NCBI RefSeq assembly: GCF_029433105.1
Contig: NZ_JARNTW010000007.1
Location: 62,001-126,000, forward strand
Length of the DNA: 64,000 bases
Origin: Runella sp. MFBS21
Lineage (GTDB): Bacteria > Bacteroidota > Bacteroidia > Cytophagales > Spirosomataceae
Direction of reading: 5' to 3'
The stretch's first letter is position 1, and every line of letters starts with the position of its first letter. Below the pieces are notes generated by a model. The model was not told the DNA's origin. It searched no databases and saw nothing but the letters and a program-made list of their open reading frames with translations. The position numbers were made by a program, and so were the translations under genes. Below are positions 32,977 to 42,472 of the stretch, one piece after another.

Positions 32977-34011
32977 ATGCCCACATCCGAACGCGTTAAT
33001 CGATATTTACAAATAGTAGTAATTGTAGCTTTGCTAATGTATTTTACAAAAGTAATCACCATTCCTATGACCTTTGGATTGTTGGTGGCGATTGTGTTGT
33101 ATCCTTTATGTAAATGGCTCGAAAATCGTCGTTGGCCACGCAGTTGGGCGATTGCAGCTTGTTTGTCGGTGGTGTTGGTTATAAGCTTGGGGTTGTTAGG
33201 AATTATGATATGGCAAGTGGCAGAGCTACGAAAAGAACTGCCTCGCCTGACTACTAAGAGCGATTTGGTATTGGTTCAGTTGCAAGACTGGCTAACTGTG
33301 AAGTTTGGTATCACCCTTGATATGCAAATCAGTTGGTTACGTCAAACGGCCAATAACCTGAGCAGTAAACTTGGAACGGTATTGGTCGGAACCGTAAATG
33401 CTACGGCAAGTTTGTTGTTCAATCTGGTGATTATTCCCCTGTTTGCCGCTTTATTTTTACATTATAGAGGTTTGCTAATGCGGGGTGTGTATGAATTTTT
33501 TGGTACAAAATACCAAGAAAGAGTCAAAACTGTAGCTACTCAGACGGTTGATACTTATTACAATTATATCAAAGGGCTGCTGTTGGTATATTTGATTGTG
33601 GGGATTTTGAATACCCTAGGGTTGGCCATAGTAGGTATTAAACAAGCGATTTTATTTGGTTTTATTGCGTCTATTCTGACTATTATTCCTTACATCGGCA
33701 TTGCGATTGGTGCCCTTTTGCCGATTTCGATTGCTTGGATGATGCACGATTCTATTTGGTATCCTTTGAGTGTAGTGGCAGTGTTTGGTGTGGTACAATA
33801 TTTGGAAGCCAATGTGATTTTTCCGTGGGTAGTAGGCGTGCAACTCAAAGTCAATACCTTAGCATCAGTAATAGCGTTGTTTTTAGGAGGGGTGATTTGG
33901 GGCGTTTCGGGAATGGTATTGTTTTTACCTTTTGTGGCTATTATCAAAGTCATTGCTGATAACGTGGAAGAATGGCAGCCTCTGGCGACCTTTTTAGGGC
34001 CTGAGAAATAA
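32977..34011 (+). CDS. AI-2E-family (UPF0118/TqsA-like) membrane permease
   Basis: 344 residues with seven to eight membrane helices. Typical family features: N-terminal helix pair ([39 protein letters not shown]), central amphipathic region around 85-150, [51 protein letters not shown] spread over about 190-250, and the C-terminal VWGVSG-type motif ([21 protein letters not shown]). Family members export small molecules such as autoinducer-2 (TqsA) or act as Na+/H+ antiporters. Lies between the two mutase subunit genes, 103 nt after mutA and 50 nt before mutB on the same strand. No functional link to the mutase is known. Confidence 0.85.
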   Translation: MPTSERVNRYLQIVVIVALLMYFTKVITIPMTFGLLVAIVLYPLCKWLENRRWPRSWAIAACLSVVLVISLGLLGIMIWQVAELRKELPRLTTKSDLVLVQLQDWLTVKFGITLDMQISWLRQTANNLSSKLGTVLVGTVNATASLLFNLVIIPLFAALFLHYRGLLMRGVYEFFGTKYQERVKTVATQTVDTYYNYIKGLLLVYLIVGILNTLGLAIVGIKQAILFGFIASILTIIPYIGIAIGALLPISIAWMMHDSIWYPLSVVAVFGVVQYLEANVIFPWVVGVQLKVNTLASVIALFLGGVIWGVSGMVLFLPFVAIIKVIADNVEEWQPLATFLGPEK

Positions 34012-34061
34012 GCGTTAGTTTTTGCGGAAATAGTAGATTGGCAACAATCAAGTATATAATT

Positions 34062-36206
34062 ATGAAACCCAATTTCACCAACCTACCACAGGCTACAGAG
34101 CATCAAGAAGGCCCAATAGTGTCCACTATTAAACCTTTCATAACGGCAGAAGGTATCAAACTGAAGCCTCGTTTTACAAAAATAGATATTCAAAATGCAG
34201 AGCATCTTGGTTTTGCGGCGGGCATACCACCGTTTTTAAGAGGCCCTTATAGTACGATGTATGTGCAGCAGCCTTGGACGATTCGACAGTATGCGGGTTT
34301 TTCGACTGCCGAAGAATCCAATGCCTTTTATCGCCGCAACTTGGCTGCGGGTCAAAAGGGACTTTCGGTGGCATTTGACTTAGCTACTCACCGAGGTTAT
34401 GATTCTGATCATCCACGGGTGGTAGGCGATGTGGGCAAAGCAGGAGTTGCAATCGACAGCGTGGAAGATATGAATGTGCTGTTTGACCAAATTCCTCTTG
34501 ACCAGATGTCGGTATCAATGACCATGAATGGAGCCGTGATTCCAATTATGGCATTCTATATCGTGGCGGCAGAAGAACAAGGAGTGAAGCCCGAACAATT
34601 GGCAGGGACCATCCAAAACGATATTTTGAAAGAATTTATGGTACGCAATACCTACATCTATCCTCCTACGCCTAGTATGCGTATTATCGGGGATATTTTT
34701 GCGTACACGAGTCGTTTTATGCCAAAGTTCAATAGTATCAGCATTAGTGGGTATCATATGCATGAAGCGGGGGCGCCGGCACACTTAGAGCTTGCCTATA
34801 CCTTGGCCGATGGCTTGGAATACCTGCGAACGGGCATCGCCGCTGGAATGGACATTGATGGTTTTGCGCCTCGTCTTTCCTTTTTTTGGGGAATTGGGAT
34901 GAATCATTTTATGGAAATTGCCAAAATGCGCGCAGGGCGTTTGCTTTGGGCCAAAATTGTGAATCAGTTTAAACCCCAAAACGCCAAATCGCTCGCTCTC
35001 CGTACGCATTGCCAAACCTCGGGCTGGTCATTGACGGAGCAAGACCCTTTCAACAACGTAGCTCGTACTACCATAGAAGCAATGGCGGCTGTATTGGGGC
35101 ACACCCAAAGTTTGCACACCAACTCATTAGATGAAGCGATTGCGCTACCTACCGATTTTTCGGCGCGGATTGCTCGAAACACCCAATTATATCTTCAACA
35201 TGAGACGGACGTTTGTCGGATCGTCGACCCGTGGGGAGGGAGCTATTATGTAGAATATCTTACCAAAGAATTGGCGGAAAAAGCATGGACCTTGATTGAA
35301 GAAGTGGAAGTAATGGGCGGCATGACCAAAGCAATCGAAGCAGGTTTGCCCAAAATGCGTATCGAGGAGGCTGCTGCTCGTAAGCAAGCAAGGATTGATA
35401 GCGGTAAAGATACGATAGTAGGTGTTAACAAATTTCGCCCCGATTCCGAAAAGTCTTTAGAACTGCTAGAAGTGGATAATAAAGCGGTGAGGGAAGCACA
35501 AATCGCAAGACTTCAGCAGATAAAGACCGACAGGAATCCCCAAAAAGTGAAGCAAGCCCTTGAGGCACTGACGGAGGCGTGTACTCAGTCGGGTGGAATG
35601 GATTACAATACCAATCTGCTTGCATGCGCGGTAGAGGCCGCTCGCGTAAGAGCTACATTAGGGGAAATTTCGGATGCAATGGAAAAAGTTTTTGGAAGAT
35701 ATAAAGCCGTGATACGTTCAATTTCAGGAGTTTATAGTGCGGAAGTTTCGGACGACGAAAACTTCCGAATCGCCCGCCAAATGGCCGATCGTTTTGCCGC
35801 ATTAGAAGGACGTCGTCCTCGTATTATGGTGGCCAAAATGGGGCAAGATGGCCACGATCGTGGCGCTAAGGTGATTGCCACAAGTTTTGCAGATTTGGGT
35901 TTTGATGTGGATATGGGGCCGCTGTTTCAAACTCCCGAAGAAACAGCCCGGCAAGCGGCCGAAAATGACGTACATATTGTAGGGGCATCGAGCCTTGCCG
36001 CAGGGCATAAGACCTTGGTACCTCAGCTCATCGAAGAACTCAAAAAACTAGGCCGCGAAGATATTATGGTGATTGCGGGAGGGGTGATTCCGTCCCAAGA
36101 TTATGACTTTTTGTACCAAGCAGGGGTAAAAGGGGTGTTTGGGCCGGGTACGGTGATTTCGATTGCGGCGCAGAAGATTTTGAAGGAATTGATGGGGGAG
36201 AAGTAG
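34062..36206 (+). CDS. mutB: Methylmalonyl-CoA mutase, large (alpha) subunit
   Basis: 714 residues from the ATG at 34062; an open TTG at 34038 is less likely. The TIM barrel binds the CoA ester (about 60-420; [23 protein letters not shown] spans two shorter conserved blocks, then [20 protein letters not shown]). The C-terminal B12 domain holds the base-off signature [11 protein letters not shown] (Asp-x-His-x-x-Gly) at about 593-603, and [17 protein letters not shown]. Catalyses the radical rearrangement of (R)-methylmalonyl-CoA to succinyl-CoA with adenosylcobalamin. Heterodimer with MutA. No epimerase or MeaB chaperone gene is adjacent and no cobalamin riboswitch was seen upstream. Confidence 0.96.
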   Translation: MKPNFTNLPQATEHQEGPIVSTIKPFITAEGIKLKPRFTKIDIQNAEHLGFAAGIPPFLRGPYSTMYVQQPWTIRQYAGFSTAEESNAFYRRNLAAGQKGLSVAFDLATHRGYDSDHPRVVGDVGKAGVAIDSVEDMNVLFDQIPLDQMSVSMTMNGAVIPIMAFYIVAAEEQGVKPEQLAGTIQNDILKEFMVRNTYIYPPTPSMRIIGDIFAYTSRFMPKFNSISISGYHMHEAGAPAHLELAYTLADGLEYLRTGIAAGMDIDGFAPRLSFFWGIGMNHFMEIAKMRAGRLLWAKIVNQFKPQNAKSLALRTHCQTSGWSLTEQDPFNNVARTTIEAMAAVLGHTQSLHTNSLDEAIALPTDFSARIARNTQLYLQHETDVCRIVDPWGGSYYVEYLTKELAEKAWTLIEEVEVMGGMTKAIEAGLPKMRIEEAAARKQARIDSGKDTIVGVNKFRPDSEKSLELLEVDNKAVREAQIARLQQIKTDRNPQKVKQALEALTEACTQSGGMDYNTNLLACAVEAARVRATLGEISDAMEKVFGRYKAVIRSISGVYSAEVSDDENFRIARQMADRFAALEGRRPRIMVAKMGQDGHDRGAKVIATSFADLGFDVDMGPLFQTPEETARQAAENDVHIVGASSLAAGHKTLVPQLIEELKKLGREDIMVIAGGVIPSQDYDFLYQAGVKGVFGPGTVISIAAQKILKELMGEK

Positions 36207-36388
36207 AAGTTTGTGTATCCATTTGCAGTATGCACAAAAATACATACCTATCGTTTTGAAAAATACCTATGCAATATCAATAGATATTGATTCTAGGATA
36301 AAAAAGGCAACCGTTTGATAAGTTTTTTGCTACTATTAGGCATATCATGCTTAAACCGCCTTGGCTCCTTTTTTTTATTTTCGGATAT

Positions 36389-36411
36389 TAGGCTATCTTT
36401 TTTCTAGCCTA
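36389..36411 (+). other. Small hairpin directly before the glycosyltransferase gene
   Basis: TAGGCTA / TAGCCTA, perfect 7-bp stem with a 9-nt T-rich loop, ending 15 nt before the ATG at 36426. It could affect translation initiation. A chance palindrome is possible. Confidence 0.25.
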
Positions 36412-36425
36412 TAACTATCCGCGAA

Positions 36426-37982
36426 ATGAAAACTCACCTTTTGCCGGTTTATTCCTTTGCCCGTACTCATTTTCTTAGCCTTTCGCTATTTTTTACCGCT
36501 TTATGTATTACGATTATTCTCAGTGTAAAGATTATTTTTATGGTCAGTCATCATCCCGATATTTCGGGAAGTGAGCGTACCACTACTTATGGTATTCAGG
36601 TAGTAGCGGCTGATTTGCCCCTGTACCAAAATCCTAGTCTTCCTCCCTTTTGGATTACTCATTATTCACCGCTTTATTATCAAATCGTCGGCAAAATCTA
36701 TGCTTTTACAGGTTGGGACGTTAATAATATTTTTCGTGTACAATTTGTGAGTAGAGTAGTCTCTTTTATTTTTATTCTAGCCGCCTTATGGGTTACTTTT
36801 ATTTCCTTAAAACTTCTCCATATTCCCAAATATTATCGTCCTTTTGCATTAGCTCTTCTATTTGGATTATTACAACATTGGTATTTCACCAATTCCCGTA
36901 TCGATAGCCTGCTTTTTTTGTGTCTCACTCTTTTTATTTATTTTATGCTTCGCTCGTTTCAAGAGAAGGAAAGCTGGAATATCTACGTCATAGCGGCAGT
37001 GATTATGAGTATGATAGCATTCTTTACCAAGCAAATTGCGTATATGTATGTAGCAGGATGGGTTGGTTATTTTGTATGGATGCGTGAATGGAAAAACTTG
37101 CTACGAGCTTCTATTTTGTGTTTGGTTTTACTTATTTTATTTACTTTCCTTTTAGGTGGTCACGACACAAAATTATTTTATATCAATCTGATAGGAAGCC
37201 TTATCGTTCGGTTAGAACCTTGGGGATATTATGGATTTACTTACAAACAGTTGATTCCTCATTTTGCGGTACTCATCGGCATGAGCAGTGTGCTGGCCTT
37301 GAAAGGAATTTTTAATCAAGATAAATCCAAAGTTTTTTTGGGAATCGCTACACTCTTGTTTTTTATTTTCTCAACCGCTAATGCCTTCAAATATGGCGCA
37401 GGGGTAGGGTATTTTCATGAATTTGCCTACGTATCTTTACTCTCTGTTTTTTGTTATTTTTCTGAAAAGGTCGCCAAATCCTATTTACATTCAGATACGC
37501 ATTACTTTTTTGTATCGATTATCTTACTCACATTATTGTATTTCACAACTACCCAACTAGAAAGGCTACATTTGGCGGATTTTAATCAATACAACAGCGA
37601 ATACAATCAACAAAATGATGTAAAAAAATACCTAGAACCTCGGCTAAAGCAGGGGGAGTACATCGCGGTGTTGTACGGTGACAACTTTCGTGGAATGCTT
37701 TTACAACAAATGCTTTTTAAGCATAATCTAGCTTACCAAGACGACGTCATACGAGAGCTTTATTTGTCGAAACGAATCAACTTTGATGCTTTTTTTGACC
37801 TCGATAAAAGGGGCGGAGTGAAGTATGTGATTGCGCCAGTTGGGCAATCATATTACTATCCCGCTTTTAATCATCACTTTGACTCTACTTACTATCGGCT
37901 TGAAACAGAAATTCATGGTTACAAACTTTACCGATTTACCCCACACAAAAAACGAGTTGCATCCAATGCAACTCGTTCATAA
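36426..37982 (+). CDS. GT-C-type membrane glycosyltransferase (family 39-like)
   Basis: 518 residues with about ten membrane helices. The first extracytoplasmic loop (GSERTTTYGIQVVAADLPLYQNPSLPPFWITHYSPLYYQIVG, in pieces) carries acidic residues, as in the catalytic loop of polyprenyl-phosphate sugar-dependent transferases (GT39/GT83, ArnT-like). Helices follow, then a soluble C-terminal part from about 390 (NDVKKYLEPRLKQGEYIAVLYGDNF). Probably transfers a sugar from a lipid carrier to an envelope glycan or protein. The last dozen codons (KKRVASNATRS) are read through the hairpin of the convergent terminator, so the natural stop lies inside a regulatory structure. Acceptor unknown. Confidence 0.72.
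   Translation: MKTHLLPVYSFARTHFLSLSLFFTALCITIILSVKIIFMVSHHPDISGSERTTTYGIQVVAADLPLYQNPSLPPFWITHYSPLYYQIVGKIYAFTGWDVNNIFRVQFVSRVVSFIFILAALWVTFISLKLLHIPKYYRPFALALLFGLLQHWYFTNSRIDSLLFLCLTLFIYFMLRSFQEKESWNIYVIAAVIMSMIAFFTKQIAYMYVAGWVGYFVWMREWKNLLRASILCLVLLILFTFLLGGHDTKLFYINLIGSLIVRLEPWGYYGFTYKQLIPHFAVLIGMSSVLALKGIFNQDKSKVFLGIATLLFFIFSTANAFKYGAGVGYFHEFAYVSLLSVFCYFSEKVAKSYLHSDTHYFFVSIILLTLLYFTTTQLERLHLADFNQYNSEYNQQNDVKKYLEPRLKQGEYIAVLYGDNFRGMLLQQMLFKHNLAYQDDVIRELYLSKRINFDAFFDLDKRGGVKYVIAPVGQSYYYPAFNHHFDSTYYRLETEIHGYKLYRFTPHKKRVASNATRS
37946..37976 (-). terminator. Terminator of the phosphoesterase gene, inside the convergent ORF
   Basis: Minus strand: ACGAGTTGCAT / ATGCAACTCGT, 11-bp stem and 3-nt loop, then TTTTTTG (37951-37946). 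It serves the gene ending at 37998 and lies entirely within the last codons of the + strand glycosyltransferase. Confidence 0.82.
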
Positions 37983-37997
37983 TGAGTATTTTTTGGG

Positions 37998-39569
37998 TTA
38001 TCTAGGCGTTTTTTCGATACGGTAGGTTTTGGTTTGGGTAAATGTTCGACCAAACATATCCTTAGCACGTATCTCAATAGTATGGGTGCCTTCGGTAAGT
38101 CCTGAGGGGAAGCCGGTTGTCCACAAATGTTTTGATTTGACGGCATTGCTTGGGCGTCGTCCTCGCATGAGTGTTTCGGTTGTGTCCCAGCGATTGAGCA
38201 AGCTCAAGAAGTGAGGGTCAAACTCCTCTACATAATTCATAGCCTTCCAAGGCAACTGATCGATACGGTACTCTACTAGGTCATTTTTGCTTCCCATAAA
38301 GAAGTTAGCGTATACCTTGGCCGTTGTATTTCGCTCAATAGGTACTACATTGGGTGCAAAAATATCGATTTGGTATTCTTTAGGTTTGCCTGCTACTTTA
38401 TAATCAATCGTGTATTGGTTTCCTTGGAGTGAAAGAAAAATATAGCCTTTGGGAGTGCCATCACGCATGGTTGAGGCGGGGACACCTTGTTCGTTGTATT
38501 CTCCTGAATACCAGTCGCCCGAGGTTGTTCCGGCATTGTATTCATGATGCGGTTTTTCTTGCAACCATCCGTCTGATTTGGTATAAAAATTTTGTTGTTG
38601 ATAATGCGTATGCGCCGACAATGATAAAGTATGGGGAAAATCTTTCAATATATCAAACAACCTTTGGCGGTCTTCTAGTCTGAAAGACTCCCCGTCGGTA
38701 TAAAGTGGAATATGAAAGGCCAATACAATCAGATGCTCTTTAGGAACGAGTTTTAAGTCATTTTCCACAAAATCGAGCTGTTCTTTACGGAAACCTCCCC
38801 AATACCCCTTGCCGTCGCGTGGGTCAGGATGTAAAATATCATCTAGAATAATAAAGTGGGCTTTACCATAATTGAAAGAATAGTTGGCGGGACCAAAATG
38901 AGCCTCAAAAGCTTCGTCAGCGTGGGCGTCGGTAGTGGCATCATAGTTCATGTCATGATTGCCCATAAGATTGTACCAAGGAATACCTACTTTTTTGACC
39001 GCATCGCGGTAGGCAGCGTGTAAATCGAGGTTGTCGCCTACTAAATCACCCAAAGTTAAACCAAAAGATACGTTTTTGATTCCTTCAACTTCGCCGATGA
39101 TTCCCTTCGTAAAATTCTCCACATCTTCCGGAGTATAAGGCTGAGGATCACCAAAAACCAAAGCCGTAAAGTTTTCATCTTCTTGGTAAGGGGTCAAGGC
39201 GAAATCTACCGAAGCTGGCAATGGCCCTGTGGGAGCCACGCCTGCGTATTTTAGAGTTGGCGAGCCATTGGGTTTATGAATGTAGTAATATTTGGGAAGG
39301 TTGTTTGCGTCAAGAGCAATTTTATAGCCCGAAGGCTTGACCACAAACAGAATATTGTCGTCTCCTACAGGTAGTTGGTATTCGCCTTTTTCATTGGTCA
39401 ATACTACTTGTACGCCGTTTGAAACCGCTACATTGGCAATTCCTTTTTCCTTTTTGTCTTTCTTATTGTTGCCATTGGTATCTTCGTATACATATCCTTT
39501 GGCGGTAGATTGTGCCCAAAGCGACGATACGCACAGGCTGCATAATAATACAAATGAGAGTTGTTTCAT
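37998..39569 (-). CDS. Secreted calcineurin-like metallophosphoesterase
   Basis: 523 residues from the ATG at 39569, which gives a clean signal peptide MKQLSFVLLCSLCVSSLWAQ; an earlier ATG at 39629 adds 20 residues without sense. An N-terminal beta-sandwich (AKGYVYEDTNGNNKKDKKEKGIANVAVSNG is split by a Ca-like Asp/Asn-rich loop) matches the metallophosphoesterase N domain. The catalytic core shows FGDPQPY, LGDLVGDN, GNHDMNY, AFHIPLY and SAHTHYQQ, the metal-binding Asp/Asn/His set. A C-terminal domain with RAKDMFGRTFTQTKTYRI closes the protein. Acts outside the inner membrane on phosphoesters; substrate unknown. Not obviously linked to neighbours. Confidence 0.87.
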   Translation of the reverse strand: MKQLSFVLLCSLCVSSLWAQSTAKGYVYEDTNGNNKKDKKEKGIANVAVSNGVQVVLTNEKGEYQLPVGDDNILFVVKPSGYKIALDANNLPKYYYIHKPNGSPTLKYAGVAPTGPLPASVDFALTPYQEDENFTALVFGDPQPYTPEDVENFTKGIIGEVEGIKNVSFGLTLGDLVGDNLDLHAAYRDAVKKVGIPWYNLMGNHDMNYDATTDAHADEAFEAHFGPANYSFNYGKAHFIILDDILHPDPRDGKGYWGGFRKEQLDFVENDLKLVPKEHLIVLAFHIPLYTDGESFRLEDRQRLFDILKDFPHTLSLSAHTHYQQQNFYTKSDGWLQEKPHHEYNAGTTSGDWYSGEYNEQGVPASTMRDGTPKGYIFLSLQGNQYTIDYKVAGKPKEYQIDIFAPNVVPIERNTTAKVYANFFMGSKNDLVEYRIDQLPWKAMNYVEEFDPHFLSLLNRWDTTETLMRGRRPSNAVKSKHLWTTGFPSGLTEGTHTIEIRAKDMFGRTFTQTKTYRIEKTPR

Positions 39570-39755
39570 TTTTAGCATTTTTGAAAGAAGTAAGTAAGTC
39601 TTATTTTTGAGCTGACAGTAACCCGACAAAACAACTGCAAGTAACGCATCTATTATTAACTCATGATGAAGTTGGGAGGTTTGTTTAGGAATCTTTATTA
39701 AAACAAAGCTTTCGACTTTTTATACTTTTCCGACCATTGGGGTTATAAATCCACT

Positions 39756-40502
39756 ATGAAAAAAAACATTTTGATTACAGGCGCGAGTAGAGGAATAGGA
39801 GCTGCTACTGCCTTGTTAGCTGCTAAAGAAGGCTATCAGGTAGGTGTCAATTATCTAAATAACCATGAGGCGGCCCAAAAGGTAGTCACTACCATTCAGA
39901 ATTTGGGCGGGACAGCCATTGCTATTAAAGCTGATGTATCTGTACGCGAGCAAGTAGCTCATCTTTTTGATGAATTTGACAAGCGATTAGGCCCTATTCA
40001 TGCCCTTGTCAACAATGCGGGTATTCTCGAAACCCAAAAAAATGTCGTTGACATGGAAGTAGAGCGTCTGGTACGAGTGATCAACATTAATATTTTGAGC
40101 TGTTTTTTGTGCAGCCAAGAAGCGATTAGAAAAATGTCAACTCGCTATGGAGGTGAAGGGGGAGCTATCGTCAATGTATCGTCGGTGGCAGCCCGCACAG
40201 GCTCTCCCAACGAATACGTTGATTATGCAGTTGCTAAAGGAGCTATAGATACCTTCACGGTAGGTTTGGCTAAAGAGGTGGCTACTGAAGGGATAAGAGT
40301 CAATGCGGTACGACCAGGATTTATTTATACCGATATCCATGCAAGTGGCGGTGAACCTGGCCGAGTAGACAGAATCAAGGGCAACGTTCCGATGAAAAGA
40401 GGCGGGCAACCTGAAGAGGTAGCTAAGGCTATTTTATGGCTTTTATCGGATGCGGCATCATATTCAACAGGTACGTTCATAGATGTGGCTGGTGGGCGTT
40501 AA
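39756..40502 (+). CDS. Short-chain dehydrogenase/reductase
   Basis: 248 residues, classical SDR. Cofactor motif TGASRGIGAAT (about 8-18), NNAG (about 88-91), catalytic Ser in VNVSSVAA, and YAVAK as YxxxK (about 156-160). It ends with GTFIDVAGGR, close to the usual GxxxxVDGG. The replacement of Asp at the end of beta-2 by NYLNNHEAA suggests NADP preference. Substrate not predictable. It lies 42 nt before an ethanolamine-permease-like gene on the same strand, probably one operon. Confidence 0.88.
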   Translation: MKKNILITGASRGIGAATALLAAKEGYQVGVNYLNNHEAAQKVVTTIQNLGGTAIAIKADVSVREQVAHLFDEFDKRLGPIHALVNNAGILETQKNVVDMEVERLVRVININILSCFLCSQEAIRKMSTRYGGEGGAIVNVSSVAARTGSPNEYVDYAVAKGAIDTFTVGLAKEVATEGIRVNAVRPGFIYTDIHASGGEPGRVDRIKGNVPMKRGGQPEEVAKAILWLLSDAASYSTGTFIDVAGGR

Positions 40503-40544
40503 TCAAGTTTTAAACATTTTGTTTTCTTTTTGGCTTCCTATTTT

Positions 40545-41852
40545 ATGCCCCGTTCTTCATTGTCAGCCCCTACTTTACAAACTCTCAAACGAGTTTTAAA
40601 TACTACCCAACTGTGGGGCATTGCCGTCGGAATGGTGATTTCGGGGGTTTATTTTGGGTGGAATTATGGGTGGGCTATTGCTGGTACGTTAGGCTTCTTA
40701 GTGGCCACTCTCATTGTGACAGTTTTGTACGTTACTTTTATTTTTAGTTATACCGAGCTCACTACCTCTATGCCTGATGCAGGAGGGCCTTTTACTTTTG
40801 CCTACCAAGCCCTCGGACCTGTTTTTGGATTTATAGCAGGCTTCGGAACACTCGTAGATTTTGTACTTGGCCCACCTGCAGTGGCGTTTGCGTTAGGGAG
40901 TTATGCGCACTTTTTATATCCTGCCATTCCTACGCTGGGTATTGCAGTAGGTGCTTATGTGGTTTTTATTGGTATCAATTTGTTGGGCATCAAAGAATCT
41001 GCCAACTTTTCAATGATTGTTACGCTACTTTCAGTAGTAGAGTTGCTGATTTTCATGGGGTTAGTGGTGCCTTACTATGAAACCCGAAATTTTACTGCCC
41101 ACAATCCGCCCGTTACTTGGAGCGGTGTTTTCGAGGCTTTGCCTTTTGCTATTTGGTTTTACTTGGCTATTGAAGGGGTAGCAATGGTGGCGGAAGAAGT
41201 CAAAAATCCTCACCGAACCATTCCGCGCGGCTATCTATTAAGTATTGCCACTTTGGTGATTTTGGCTTTAGGTACTATGCTTATTAGCGGCGGTGCCACT
41301 GATTGGCGTCTTTTGGTAAATATTGATTATCCTCTTCCTGAGACTTTATCTTTGACTTTGGGGCGAGATAGTGGTTGGGCCAAAGCCTTCACAAGTTTGG
41401 GGCTTTTTGGACTTATTGCTTCTTTTCATTGCAATACGATTGGGTATTCGAGGCAGATTTATGCATTAGCAAGAGAAGGGTATTTGCCTTCGTTTTTAGC
41501 CTCTGTTAATTCCCGCTTTCAAACTCCCCACTGGGCGTTGATAAGTGGTGGGGCTTTGGGACTAATCGCACTATTGCTAGGTCGTACCGACGATATCATC
41601 ATTTTGTCGGTATTGGGAGCAATGCTCATGTACATTACAAGTATGGTGAGTCTTTTTGTATTGCGCCATACTCAGCCTCTTCTTTTGCGTCCGTTTGTAA
41701 CACCCTTTTATCCTTGGTTCCCAATGATTGCCCTTTGCCTTTCGGTCGTTTGCTTAGGAGCTATTGTTTATTATAATCAAGGTCTGAGTTTGTTTTTCTT
41801 CGCTGGCTTAGCAGCATCATTGTGGGTCTTCTCAAAACTAAAAAAGCGTTAA
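40545..41852 (+). CDS. APC-family amino acid/ethanolamine permease
   Basis: About 435 residues from the ATG at 40545; a TTG 15 nt upstream is also in frame. Twelve predicted membrane helices. GVYFGWNYGW in helix 1, PDAGGPFTFAYQALGP in helix 2-3, and FYLAIEGVAMVAEEVKNPHRTIPRGY match the ethanolamine permease (Eat) subgroup of the amino acid-polyamine-organocation superfamily. Proton-coupled uptake of ethanolamine or a small amine/amino acid is expected. No ethanolamine ammonia-lyase genes are nearby, so the substrate could be something else. It follows the SDR gene and no other gene follows in the operon. Confidence 0.83.
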   Translation: MPRSSLSAPTLQTLKRVLNTTQLWGIAVGMVISGVYFGWNYGWAIAGTLGFLVATLIVTVLYVTFIFSYTELTTSMPDAGGPFTFAYQALGPVFGFIAGFGTLVDFVLGPPAVAFALGSYAHFLYPAIPTLGIAVGAYVVFIGINLLGIKESANFSMIVTLLSVVELLIFMGLVVPYYETRNFTAHNPPVTWSGVFEALPFAIWFYLAIEGVAMVAEEVKNPHRTIPRGYLLSIATLVILALGTMLISGGATDWRLLVNIDYPLPETLSLTLGRDSGWAKAFTSLGLFGLIASFHCNTIGYSRQIYALAREGYLPSFLASVNSRFQTPHWALISGGALGLIALLLGRTDDIIILSVLGAMLMYITSMVSLFVLRHTQPLLLRPFVTPFYPWFPMIALCLSVVCLGAIVYYNQGLSLFFFAGLAASLWVFSKLKKR

Positions 41853-41925
41853 GTGTTAAAAATCAGCAATTTAAGGATCTGAGTTTTACATTGTTAGATA
41901 TTTGTGCAATTATTGTAATAACTGA

Positions 41926-42080
41926 GCCTTAGGCGATAAGCTTTAAGCAGTAGGCATTTTTTGCGATGTTTTTAAGCAATCGCAGCGGAGATTCGTTGCG
42001 TATGCAAAACAATTTTTAACAAAAAGTGTAGGGCTTATAGCCTAAATCGTATCGCTAAGTAGTTACCAATCATTGAAACA
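41926..42080 (+). repeat. Dispersed intergenic repeat, copy A
   Basis: Shares with 50373-50490 the blocks AGCTTTAAGCAGTAGGCATT (18 of 20 identical), GCAAAAC, and ATCGTATCGCTAAGTAGTTA (about 14 of 20), in the same order and orientation. Between the blocks the copies differ in length. It looks like a non-coding repeat family of this genome, function unknown. Confidence 0.5.
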
Positions 42081-42187
42081 ATGACGAACAAAATATTCTT
42101 TAGAGGTATTTTGTGGTTTATTCAAAACTGTCTCTAGTATTTATTCATAAAAAGTTGACGCCTCTTATGCGTCCTTCTTGTCATTAT

Positions 42188-42231
42188 CTTCACATAACCT
42201 TCATATTTGAGTCATTTTTAAGACACATTTA
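42188..42231 (+). promoter_or_regulatory. Pho-box-like array upstream of the alkaline phosphatase
   Basis: Four consecutive 11-bp units: CTTCACATAAC, CTTCATATTTG, AGTCATTTTTA, AGACACATTTA. Each carries a TCA/ACA core at the same phase followed by an A/T tract. This matches the known architecture of PhoB/PhoP sites (direct TCA-type repeats at 11-bp period). A -7-like TTGTTTTG (42236-42243) lies just beyond, as expected for an activated promoter that lacks a -33 element. The next large gene is an alkaline phosphatase. Confidence 0.5.
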
Positions 42232-42258
42232 AGCCGTTGTTTTGTAAATAAAAACGGC

Positions 42259-42411
42259 ATGAAAATCACCAAAATATCACCTCCTTATCCACATTGGAAA
42301 CTCAAATGGAGATGGCGCCAACAATACATTACCCTCCGTACTAAACCGAGAAAAGACGACACCCAAGATATTCAAGAAGCCAAACGCTCTCTTTATTCCG
42401 TCACTTTTTGA
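42259..42411 (+). CDS. 50-residue basic leader ORF
   Basis: ATG to TGA encodes 50 residues, Trp- and Arg/Lys-rich in the first half (PHWKLKWRWRQQYITLRTKPRK) and polar in the second. It lies between the Pho-box array and the alkaline phosphatase ATG (61 nt before it), so it would be carried on the same phosphate-starvation transcript. No family recognised. It may be a genuine small protein, a leader peptide or a chance frame. A solitary perfect TTATCCACA lies inside it at 42285-42293. Confidence 0.4.
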   Translation: MKITKISPPYPHWKLKWRWRQQYITLRTKPRKDDTQDIQEAKRSLYSVTF

Positions 42412-42472
42412 GGCTTTTTTACCTACATTTGCCTCTTATTATCACTTTCCTTTTGTTTGAATCCATTTCCTT

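Larger units (their letters stand above)
41853..42258. other. Intergenic region with repeat copy A and Pho-box array
   Basis: About 400 bases between the permease and the leader ORF. It contains the diverged repeat (41926-42080) and the 11-bp periodic array (42188-42231), both listed separately. The remainder (42081-42187) is AT-rich without recognised structure. Confidence 0.6.

Noticed and set aside
34012-34061. Cobalamin riboswitch before mutB or mutA
   Set aside because: The 50-nt gap is too short and the mutA leader shows no B12-box or structured GC-rich elements.
42285-42293. Perfect DnaA box TTATCCACA
   Set aside because: Single copy inside a small leader ORF with no second box, AT-rich unwinding cluster or origin gene nearby; not evidence of oriC.
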